64,000 bases of DNA from Strigops habroptila (Eukaryota; Chordata; Aves; Psittaciformes; Psittacidae). This document shows, piece by piece, positions 11,801 through 23,800 of the stretch (position 1 is its first letter; every line of letters starts with the position of its first letter). The stretch lies in contig NC_044277.2 in the NCBI RefSeq assembly GCF_004027225.2, positions 65,682,400 to 65,746,399 on the forward strand, read 5' to 3'. The notes beneath the pieces are model-generated. The model worked only from the letters and a program-made list of their open reading frames with translations. It was not told where the DNA came from and did no database searches. The translations under genes and the position numbers were made by a program.

Positions 11801-14800
11801 CTCTGTCATGTGAGTAAAATAGCCTGTTTCACCATCATTCTGTTAAGGCTATTGTGCATTGGCACACTCTGTCATTAGCAAATGTGTCCACCCTTTTGTC
11901 CTAAGATGTTATTCTTTTTTCACAAGCTCCTTTCTTATTCAACAACCATGGCCCTGTTTTTTCTTGTTAGGTGATAACGACTTGTAAGGAGGGAGTGCAA
12001 ATGGGTGAGTAGTAAATGAAAGTTACAGGACTGGGTGGAATCCCTGGAGCAAGTGGAATAAGGTTGGAGAAGTAAACAGAGAAGGAACATCTGTTTAGTG
12101 ATAGGGAAATGTTTTAGGAGGGTTGGAAAAAAAGGAAGGAGAGAGGATCCTGATGTATTTTGATGGTGGGAGTGGGTTTACGGGGAAAAAAAGTAAACTA
12201 TTGGTGAGATCCTGTGCAGAAAGGAGGAAAAATAAAAGGGAGAGAACAAGAGGGAATGGAAAGATGGGGAAAGGAAGGTAAAAGAGAAGACAGTGATGAT
12301 ACCTTACTGCTGGTCATATATGTGATTGAAAGCAAACAGTGAATATTTCAATAGATATGGATTTAGGAAACTCCCATTCAGCATCCTGTTTTCTATGATC
12401 TTTTAGCTAGATGTGTTTCCTCTGTTATGCTTATTCCTGTAAACCAAAGCAGAACTGAAGCTAGTGTCCATAGTAGGCTCCATGTAGGAACACCTTTGAA
12501 GGTCAGTTTTGTGATGATAATGTGTAGTTTTGCATGCTGTACCAGAGAGCTCTGAGTTCAGACTGTCCTACAGCAGCGTTGTTATATCAAATTTTGAAAT
12601 ACTGTATTCATTACAAGTAAAGTACAGGTACTTACAAGAAAAAGGGAAATACCAGTCCTTCTACATATTTTGTGTAAGGGTTACTTTGTTGAAAGCAATG
12701 ATGGTACCTGATCAAGAAATTCTTGAAGGTCACAGCTTTTCAGTTTGAGTCCGGCAATTTTTTCTGGATGTGATGAATTTAGGAAGCTAATCCAGGCTGT
12801 GTAGTTCTCTCGCATGATGCTTTCTTCCGGAAGATCAAATTCATTGATAATACTGATAATGTTCCTGCCAGAGAAGCCAATGTATCATTAGCTTAAATGT
12901 TTGCAGATGATGTGGCTGGAAATGCTCTGCCATGTATTCAGATTTAATAAGAAGTTGTATTTACTTTCTGTGCTGTGCTTACAATATAAAGGAAAATATT
13001 AAATGAGAACTTATATATCAAATAGCTAGGAAAAAATACTCAAACTATTTAATGTCTTGTCTTTCAGATACAAACTTTGAGTACTTTAGGCAGATGCAGT
13101 CTCTAGAACATTCCTATTTTATTTTATTGGCTCTCCAGAATATTTCCACCACCTGTGTTTAATAATTCAATGAATCTAGTGGAACAGGAAAAGGTATTGT
13201 TTTTTTAACTACTTCTAATGCTAGTCTGAGATTGAGATGTGATCTTTGATGTGCTACTTGCTATGGATTGTTTTATTTGTCTTGCTTCTTACAAACACTA
13301 TCCGGATCATTCTTTTCTCAGTGCCAGAATGCTTTCTATTTTATCGTTGACTTCTGCTTACAGACGCTTTTCCTTTTTAGTGAAAATAAATTATCTAAAT
13401 GCACATTTTCCAAGTAACACATTATCTTTTTAGGCATTGAAACTGCAGTATAACACTGGAAACACAAGTTCCTTACCTGTCCAAGCAGTCCCAGTAGCCT
13501 GTGGTTGCTTTAAACCCCAAAACAGAAAAGACTGGGATGGAAGCATAGAGGGATGTCATGCTGTTCACAATTGCTACTGTCACAGCATCCTTTTCACAGT
13601 CATTTCTAGAAATAGCATTCAAGAAAGTGAAGTAACTAAAAAAGGGCAGTATTGTAGCTGTGATTCTCTCAGGTATTTCTGCAAACATTTAAATTTTTTA
13701 GCTCCCTCCCCCTCCGTTAGAAAGTCTATTATTTGGCCTTTTGGAGAGACAGCAGCTGTTAAAATCCTTTAGAAAAAATAAGATCCTTTATAAGTATTCT
13801 GAGGAAAAATTTTGAAAATTTCAGAAAATTGCACAAAATGCAGCAGGAATTCAGCCAATTTATAAAGGTTGTAGTTCTACTTACTTTGGTGAGTTGTAGC
13901 TTGAGAATGCAATAAGCCCTCCAAAAGCCAGAGAGAGAGAGAAGAAAATCTGGGTAGCTGCATCAAGCCAGACGCGGGGATTTTTCAAAGTGTTCAGCTG
14001 AAATAATTGGAATAAATGCATGTATTAGGCTTAAATTAAAATTTCCTTTTCTCTCCCATTTCTCATAGCTTGTCTCTTATTTCACTTCTGAAGTTGTGAG
14101 TTGTGTTGCCATCTAAATACACTGAAAATGGGAATTAGTAAAAAACGCATCAGTAAAGCAGGTGTTTCTGAAGGCATAATTTGGTCTATTTAAATGTGTG
14201 TAGTAATTATAGAATCAGTTTCATTGTACACCTCTTCTGCCTGATGATAAAAAGGTGTTTCTAAATGCATTAGGAACATAATAGGGACAGTACATTATAT
14301 TTTTCCTCAGTTTATTATTTTTGTTACTCCACATACTGGGTAACTTACAGTTTAAGAATATTATCTTCCTAAAACTGTATAAACAAATACTAAACCTTCA
14401 TTGTTTTAAGACAAAGTCATTCCATAGCTTTCCAAATAATAAGAAGACTGACAGCCCAAACAGACAAAAAGAGGATATTCATTAAAAAGAGCATCTTAGA
14501 TTAAAAGTAGTGTGAAAATAGCAATAAAAGATAAAAGGGCAACATGGCAAAAATAAGGAGAAAGGAGAAATTGACAGAATGAAATTTGAATTTTGATATA
14601 AAAGTGCAACGTGATAGAGGAAGCTACATTAAAAAGTCAATGATTGTTGGATTACAGAGAATAACATACAGTTTTAAATAGCTGCACCAAGAAGGAAGCT
14701 TACCATTAAACTCAGTCTAAAAGAAAAAGATTAAACATAAGTAGTGTGCAAAATGTAAATGTGCTCAATAAATACTAATTTCCTGCAGAAACTAAGAAGT

Positions 14801-17800
14801 AGCATGTTACATTCATACCCACCCAGGTAGGAATATTGTTCTTAATCAAGTAGGGGAAAAAGAAACCAGTTAAGAGTGAGTGTTTTAAAAACCACCTAGC
14901 CCCAAAGTGATACTGGGGCTGTAGAGTGCTTATCTTTGTTTTACAACAGACTGACTTAAATCTGTATCCTATGCAGATATGCACATGCAGGGCAAATTGT
15001 GTGTTTGCTGTGTTGTGCCTATATGCCTCTGCTATTGGTCCTAGTACGTGACTAGAAACATTTGTAGGAATGATCCTACTAGGAACATTTATCGAAATGA
15101 GAGGTAAGTATACCAAAAGACCCTTAATAGCATTCTGGGTTTCTTTGAAGCTGGCTTGAGCTTGAGGAGCAAGAATAATGGATTCACCTCAGTGTGGATG
15201 GAGGCAGTGAATGCCATTACTGCAGATGCTTTCTTCACAAGCATGCCAGTGCTTTGACCACAGCAGAACTGGTATAAATGTTTTGTACAACATAGCAGAG
15301 CAAGCAGACATGTGTAACCATTACAGGCTAAATGCTTCCATTTAGGCAAACCTTTCTAGAGGTTTATTTTGAAAGATCATAACCAAATCCTCCAATGCCA
15401 GAGTGTTCACTGGTAGAACCTTGTGCAGGTGCAGAAGTAGATTGCTATTGCAGTGCACAAAGTCAGCATTTGCATTGCTATGTGGCCTTCACAGTTTGAT
15501 TAAGTGCTGACAAGTCAATTGTCAGTGTTGATAGATGCGACTGTTAAAAGTCTGACTTTCTGACTGGGACTTTGGCAAATGAGTCTGGAGATAGTTTAGT
15601 TTGATACTAGAGGCAATGCATTTGTTGGTTCTAAAAGATGCTAATCAACCCCCAAACCTGAGGAAATAGTGAACAGGCAAGAGTGCTGTGACAATGTCAT
15701 TATCTGGTCTTCAGCAAATTATTAATCTAAATGCTATTTTATATTTTCAATAATATAGCATACAGATTTCGTAAGTGTGCCTTCAGATGAAAAAAATGTG
15801 CTGAAGCTAGAAAGATGTGGCTGAAGATATAAAGCCAGAATGTTAATGTATGAACATAGGAGTAATGAAGAAATAAAGTATAATTGCTTCCCCCTGGACA
15901 GCAAAATGTTTGAATACTTAAACACATGAAACACGGGCAGAAAATGTCTTAAAACAGAATTACGAACTACTGGCATATCTGTGATGTGTGATTTTGGTGT
16001 AAAAACAGCTATTGCTTTTCTCATAAGCAAGTGACCAACAAGTAATACTGCACTTAAAGACAGCAGTTCATTAAGGTAATGCCTTTGTTCTCCTCAATAC
16101 CAGAAACAATATGGGCAGGCCAGGTACCTTGAAAGGACTTTTAAGTCTCCATTCACAGTAATACATCAGGGGTAAAACTAAACTGCAAAATAGAGGAAAA
16201 AATTACAAATTGTCTCTGTGATAGAGGACTTGGTGCCTGTGCTGCCTTTTTCTTGGCCGTTGTCACTGCTTGTTAAATAGCTGCAGAGCTGTGGGTGCAG
16301 GCATCAGTTGCCCAGCCACGTTCCTGGAATTGTTCATTGCCAGAGAACCCCCAAATATTTACAGTCTCTGAAGCTCTTTCAGATGTGAAAGACTGGAGAA
16401 GGAGACATTTGTGCTCTTGAGCTGACACAGATGTCCACAGAAGCTGAAATGCGTAAAGACTATTGCTGATGCTTGATTGGATCCCTTTTCTGCTGCCTCT
16501 GATTATCTTTTTTTCCCCAAGAACTTTTCCAAATGTCTCTGTTCCAGTTCTCTGTTGCTTCATCTTTATACAACTTCTGCTTTCCCTTCAAGAGCCTGTG
16601 AGTGTAACTTCAGGATCTTTTTGTTTTCTTGGCAGCTTCACTTTCCAGGTAGCCAAGGATTTAGAGAGGGTGAGTGGATCATCAGACTTCTCCATCTGTG
16701 AAAGTCAAAGAAACAAAGTACTCATTATTCATTCTAGAATTTAAAGTGTGTCATATGGTAAAAAAAAAACTATGTATTTTTGCATGAAAATAAAACCACA
16801 GCCTGCTGTATTTAAAATCCATATACATACAGCTATTATTTGTGGTATTAGTAAGACCTAAGGTACAAACCTGGAAAGCAAATAAACTTAAACAATGTTT
16901 AATAAAAAAAATAAAATCAGTTGGGTGATGATGATGTTGAAACTTAGTAAGATGTGACCTTTAGCACTAGGTTTTACTTTCTTTCACAGATAGTCAAAAA
17001 CAAAGGTGAGGTATAACAGTTGCCAGAGAGTGGATGTGGCAGTTATTACAGAGAAACTACAATTTCTGCTGCATTGCAAGTTGGAGAAAAGTCGGAAAAG
17101 ATTGCCTCCAATGAGTGGAGAGTGTCGAGAGGGCTTATGTATGTTTTGTTTGGCTTCTTTTTGAAGCAAGCTGAAATAGGCAGTTGTATTTTATATTGCT
17201 AAAACTTTACAAGCCTCCTGCAAAAAGACAGGAAAAGAAGAAGAAACCAGCACACACTTTAAGAAATGTGCTTTACAGTTTTGTAAGCTAATATAGTCTG
17301 GGTTGGCCAGGTAAATCTATGCAACGGCAATGCACATAGCAGATATCACTTACCAGGCTGTTGCATCAGCTTATCCACGTTTGTAGGTAAGAACAGAGTT
17401 TCATCAGCAAAACCATCTTCAGATGACTCTTCAAGGATGTCACCAGGATCTGCTTCCTCAAACTGGCTAATCGTTAACTGCAGGTTGATTGCAGCTGAGT
17501 TTTCATTCTGACTTCTGGCGCCAGTCTGCATCTGCAGAACCATCCGGCTCTTCTTTTATGATGATCAGCTCCCCCTCGGCGCTGCAATGCCTCCAGGCTT
17601 TGTGCATACACACAAATCTACTTTTTGCATTAAGTTCACTGTGCAGTGATTAAGTCCCGAAGATGCCTGAGCTCTACGAGTGAAACCCAACAGCAAGGCT
17701 GAGACCAAATGACAACATTTGGTTCTGACAACAGAACAGGTCCAGCTCTGTTCTGGTTGTGTTGTCTAATCTGCTTTCTTCATTAAGACATTGCATTTAT

Positions 17801-20800
17801 TGTCTTAATGAAAACAATAAAGACAAGCATTTATTGTCCTGTCTGGGGTCTACAAAAATGCAAGTGCATGTCCTGATCTCCTGTAAAGACCAAGGTTGTC
17901 CTTTTTGAGCTCTGACAGCATTCAGATGAGTCCCCGTGCCACTGGGCTTGCAGGAGGACAGATAAAAGAGATGTCTCATCTGAGCCCTCTCTTGCTGTTG
18001 TCCCTTTCCAGGCTGGCATGTAGCATATCTCCAGGCTTCTTGGGTTATGTTTTCCTTAATGCATGTGTTCCTGTTGTAGGAAGGGAAAGGGAAATACCCA
18101 GTGCTTCTGTGATGGGACCTGCAGAGGCAGAGGATGCTCTGAGACCATCTGTCAGCAGGTGCTGCTTTTCCTTCTCTACACTCATTGCTTAATGGAGGTT
18201 TTTAGGCAGAGCTTGAGGAGCCTGCAGTTGATAGCAGCCGCTTGGTGGGACAATTCGACTTTGCATTTGGGAAGGCTGCTAAAGACAATGCAAAGAGGTC
18301 CTTCTGAGATGGCCAGCTATAGAGGGATCTAGGACTCCTGTCCCTTTGACAAGATGAGAAAAAATGGGAAAGGGGTATTCTCCAGCAGTTCTGTCTTTTA
18401 TGGGCAGCTGCAGGGTGGGGGGAAAACTTCAGCTATGGTGAAAGAGGGATAGGAGAAAATTACTTTCAACCTTTAAAGAAAAAACAACAAAACACTTTGC
18501 AGTGTAATTCCTCGGTTGATTCTTAAAAGATTAAAGTTGTGTAGATTCTGTAGCATTGGCAGAGAAATCCCATCTTTATCATGTGTAAAAGAAAGGTGAT
18601 TCTGTTTGTCAAGTGTATCAGTTTCACTTACACATTCAAGACTGAGGCACCCATAACATACACTCAATTTTCCAGTATTTTCTGAAATGTTTGTTACTGA
18701 ACTGCTTCCTTTCTTGCTCAAGTATATTAAAAAACAAATCACTTAATCTCAGGAAAAAAGAGCTTATCTGAGCTCTTGTATAGAATCACAGAATGGTTTG
18801 GGTTGCAAAGGACCTTAAGATCATCTGGTTCCAACTGCCCTGCCACAGGCAGGGATGCCTTACACTAGACCAGGTTGTCCAAGGCTCTGCCTTGGACACT
18901 GCCAGGGATGGAGCATTTACCACTTCTTTGGGCAAATCATTCCAGGGCCTCACCACCCTCACAGTAAAGAACTTCTTCCTTATATTTAACCTGAACTTCC
19001 CCTGTTTAAGTTTAAACCCCTTGTCCTATTACTACAGTCCCTGATGAAGAGTCACTTGTAGGCCCCTTAGGGATCTAGATCAGGAGTTGCTGGAAAGTGA
19101 ATATACAGTATGAGATCTGAGGGGGAGAAAAAGGAAAAATAGTATTTCTGATTATAGCAGCAATACTTACATTAGGGGTGAAGAGGTAAGCCAGACCGTC
19201 AGTGGCTCCTGGTAGAGTGAGTCCGTGAATAAGGAATATAGTTAGGACCAGGTAAGGAAATATTGCTGTTACATAAATTGCCTAAAATAAGAATGCAGAC
19301 AGACAGTTACTGAAAATAACATTGATAAATCCTACATAAGTTATTACAACATAGAATCCTAATAACATTAGATAAGACAGCAACAGGTAAACGTTGCCAT
19401 CTTTAAAAGAAGCAGAATGAGCTTGTGGAGAACACATTTGTAACATGGTTGTTAAAACTATTGAGGGGAGGGGAGACCGATAGGGTAGAAGCATTTGCAG
19501 TGGAAAAGAACTGTGATTTTGGACCACCTGCACCAATGTTATCACTTTGTTGGACAAGGAACACACTGAAATGGTTTTAGTATGGTAAATGAGGAAGGCT
19601 TTTGGTGGTGGTGAAACTCAGTATCTGGAGAGCAAGATTCAAAGCATGGGATGGTGCACTTCTCTGTCCTTTCTGTACCTTTCCTGTGGTTTCAATTCCT
19701 CGGATGGTGCAGAGATAGACAATTGCCCAGCAAGCTGCTAAGCACAAAATGAGCCACCACTGTAACGTGCCACTCTCAGTGACATTGGGTGTTATGTTCA
19801 AAGTTTTCCTGTACCAAAAATAGTTTACTGCTGTACTTCTGTAACATTCTTCGTTGAACCCTGAAAAAAATGTGGAAAGCATAAAAGTAAATTTTAAAAT
19901 TGGTAATATTTTTCCCAGTCACTGTATGGTTAGGAAGCAATACTTTATACTGGTAGAAGAGTGGCAGGATGGTCTCTTGTGGGCTGCCAAATCAAATGTG
20001 TAAGTCTTGAAATACTTCAGGAATTCCACTAGACAAAGAGGGCACCTACCTTTGAAAAGCAGGAAAAGTGACCTGAGTAAATAGAGGCAAAATCTTGACC
20101 TTAAGTCTGGGCTAAATTCTGGGAAAGCTACTCCTCTCTGTCCCAGTCAAAGGCTGACAGGGAGGAATAATCATGAGTGTGGTCACTGTGAATGCATGAA
20201 ACTTTTCAAATGAATCTTACTCTGGTGAGATTGCAGGGTGGAGAATGAAGTAACTTGCAGGTATGTGGTATACTGATTTAGCCAAGTGACTTTCCAGTTA
20301 CAAATCTACACTTGAAAGAGTGGTTCCACTGAAATGAAGCTCGTGATCCTCTTTCAGTGTATGAGGACACTTGCTGGTGTCCTTTCCTCAGCTCTGAATT
20401 AAAAGGATTGTATGTGCACCTGCACATACACTGGCCAGCACAGTCCCAGATACCTCTGAATACAGAGTCTCTGGCTGTTGATTTGAGTCTGTGGGTTGTA
20501 GGAGGGTATAGGAGTAACAAGCTATGTAGTGAAAAACCTTGTTGCTTGTGTGCCTTTAGTTCCAGCTTAAGTATGTGAGCCTGAAATAATGCTGTTTTAG
20601 GCTACGTTCAGTTAAGCCTGGTGGACGGGAACAGCTGCTATCTGACTCAATTAGGAAGCAGCTACCTGGAGAGAGCATTGCAATCATTATGGAGAAGTGT
20701 GGGTTCTTCCTATCTCGGCACTGGCATTGAAAAATCCATCCTTAAAGGACTTCTTCAGTATTTTCTAGAAGGTGCTGTCATGGTTTAAGCCCAGCTGGCA

Positions 20801-23800
20801 ACCAAGTTCCAGCCAAAACCACGACAGATGCTTAACTAAAAATGCAGGTTTTTTGTATACCAAACTAGTTGATCTCCAAAGCAGGTTTGGAAAACATTTG
20901 TTTAGCTCACTAGTTGGGACATCTGTATCCTGTTTCTTAAGCCCAAATGATTTTCTCTACTTCTGTAACAAAGATGGGGGATGTCTAATTGTCTTCTTAC
21001 TCTAGAATAGTCCTAAGGTCTCAAAAATAATGTTAATTCCTGCTGTGTTTTGTCTTTTTTATTAGCCTCTTACTCAGCTTATGTTTCTTGTTCTGCCCGG
21101 GAACTTGTCATCTCTCATGTTCTGAACAAAACAAGCTGAAAAATAATTTTGAAGAATTGAGAGCAGTCTTCCTTGTCCTGCTCAGGTACACTGTCTGTCT
21201 TTGGCCTTACTAAAGGTTTTGTAATGAGTAGTGTGAATTTGATCTGAGCCTCAAAGATTCCCTCTTTAAGTAGTTCCTCGCTACCCCAAAAGCGTTTTAC
21301 TTAGTTGCTCCTTTTTTTTTTCTTTTTTTTTTTTTTAACAAACACTGTTATTTCATTTCATCATTGAAATCAAGCAAAAGAGGTCATGGACTTTATGGCT
21401 TTTGCTGTTCCTGTGAGGATGATGTATTTGAGTAGTCTGTGATCACTATTGTAGCTTTTTGAGCGGAAAACAAACCAGGTCTTGTGCATAATTCAGGGCA
21501 AAATCAAGTATGGCTTCTCTTCTCAGGGGTTTCTCAATTAGCTGCTCTAGGATGTTGTCTTATCAGATGTGTAAAAGTAGTCTCAGCAACCTACAGGCAG
21601 AAACTGAAGTTCTCCAGTAGAGTTGTGTTTCTTGCTCTGGCAACTCACCTGGTCTTTCTCAGTACATCATGGCAAATGAGCTGAAAGGTTTCTGTAAGAG
21701 CTTGTAATGAGTCATAACGAATGAATCACCACGTAATGAAAACTCAGGAGTCTCATTTAAAGCAGTTACTGAAAGATGTAGTCATAAATTTGGTTCTTAA
21801 TTATGTTAATCTCATATGCATTGATGTGCAGTTTGTGACAACAGACGTGTGTCTAGATAATGGACTATTTTTCCGTAGTCAGAAAGCAGAGGGTGCTCTT
21901 TCAGACCGGTATTTGTATCATAGCACAAGCATAAAAAATACACAAAGCTTCCCTTTTCCCCTTGCTAGTCCCCAGAACCTGATGTTTGTGATCCTCCTTT
22001 TCCTAGCAGTGATGCTCAAAGTGGTAGTTACCTGTTCTGTTTTCATTTAGAGGACAGGCGCTCCAAGGAAGAGGTTCTTGGAAGGAGTTTATGAAATACC
22101 ACATCACCCAGGTTAAAACGGTGTTGTAGTATAAGCTCACCAGAACCGACACCATCCATGAACCAACCCCTGTCGAAACACAAATCTCAGTTTAGAACAG
22201 CTGTGGAAAAATGAGCAGTCGCAGCACTTGCTCTTAGAAGCTCACTTTTCCTCATTTTCCAAGATTTTCTGTTTCCTCCAAGGATTTTCACAGGAAAGAT
22301 GGGTATTTGTGTCCTTGGTAGCCAAATACTGGTGCACAGTCCCCCAGCTCATCAGCCCTGCTCCAAGAGGGCTGACAATCCCTACTTATTTACAAGATTA
22401 GGGTTGAAATCTTTGTTCTAGTATATAATGCCTTTTTTTTTCTACAGCACAGGACAACTTTAATAGCAGACACCAAAAGAGACTGAATTTTTACAACATG
22501 CCGTAGCTGCATGAGGGCACTCTTTTGTCCCAAACCATGCACATATGCCCTAAACTATTAACTGAATTGCTCCTACAATGAGGAAGGAAGAATAGCAACA
22601 CCATGGCTTCTGCTTGCTTGCATTTTGCAAAGGGAGGATGGACATGACTAGTTGTTGGAGATGAGCTTAGCTGGAGGCACCACCCTGCTGCTTGATATTT
22701 CTTCCCGGCTGCCCTCTGCCCCTTAGATAACTCCCCTTACCCACCCCTTCTCGTCTCACACACCCCCACCGGCATGGCAATCCCTCCCAATCCCATTTTC
22801 AAGCACCTGCTGAAAGCAGGGCATGATCCAGCAGTGCTGGCTGGAGCATCTGAGGGCTTCCCTTGACCCTACAGGCAGGAAGGTGCTGTCTGAAAGCCAG
22901 TACAGCCTCTAACGATGGCTGCTCCCATTCACTTTTTGCAGCCTAACAATGCATTCAGGATGCAAGATATGGGGTTTTTTTTTCAGTGTGTATTGAATAA
23001 ATAGAAAAAAATTGTTGGCACAGGACTGCACACCAGTGTGATGCATACTGCGTGTGGATTGTCAGTCATGTTAATAATGGCCCCTCCATAGCCCCACTGT
23101 GCCCCCGTCTCGTGGAGGGGAACTTTCTCAGGTTGCTTCAGGCTCTTTAGGAGGTGCCAGGATCCTGTTCCTGATCTCCCCACTTTCTGTCCTCCAGTCT
23201 GACTATTCCTGGCTCCTGACTGGCTCCTGGAGGGGCTGTGAGGGAGGAGTGAGAAGCACTGTGGGCAGGCAGCTCTTGTGTAAGCTCCAAGATATGGTAG
23301 GAATAGGGCAGTGTTGGCTAGCAGAGCTCATGACTGCTATGCTTCCCGCACCAAAGGTTATGAGGTCTGCAGTTAAGCCTCCTGTGTGCCTAGAGTAACA
23401 CATGGTGGGAGTGATATAGAATCATTGAATGGTACGGGTGGGAAGAGACCTTTAAAGGTTGTTTAGTCCAACCTCCCTGCAATGAGCAGGGACATCTTCA
23501 ACTAGATCTGGTTGCTCAGAGCCCCATTCAACCTGGCCTTGAATGTCTCCAGGAATGGGGCACCTACCACCTCTCTGGGCAACCTATTCCCAGGTTTCAC
23601 CATCTTTAAAGTAAAACCTCTCTTCTTATATCCTAACAAGCATCAGGCATGGGTCTGCTGGGTTGGAGTTCAGCTGCAGTTCCTTCAGTTGGGACCCCAA
23701 GAGATATACCAACTCCTCCGAGGTAGGGCGAGACGGTATTCCAGGCACGGATGCTGCCTTTCCTCAGGCACTGTCCTAGGGCCAGTTCAAGATGCAACAG

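Larger units (their letters stand above)
13998..19170 (-). other. SLC6A18: SLC6A18 intron 5 (5.2 kb)
   Basis: Mostly AT-rich unique sequence. It holds the orphan open frame with splice donor at 17346-17543, an inverted-repeat cluster at 17704-17812, and a CR1 copy at 18780-19055. No other supported feature. Confidence 0.75.

Noticed and set aside
22983-23403. GC-richer block with overlapping open frames on both strands in SLC6A18 intron 2
   Set aside because: Mutually antisense frames without motifs; composition alone explains them.
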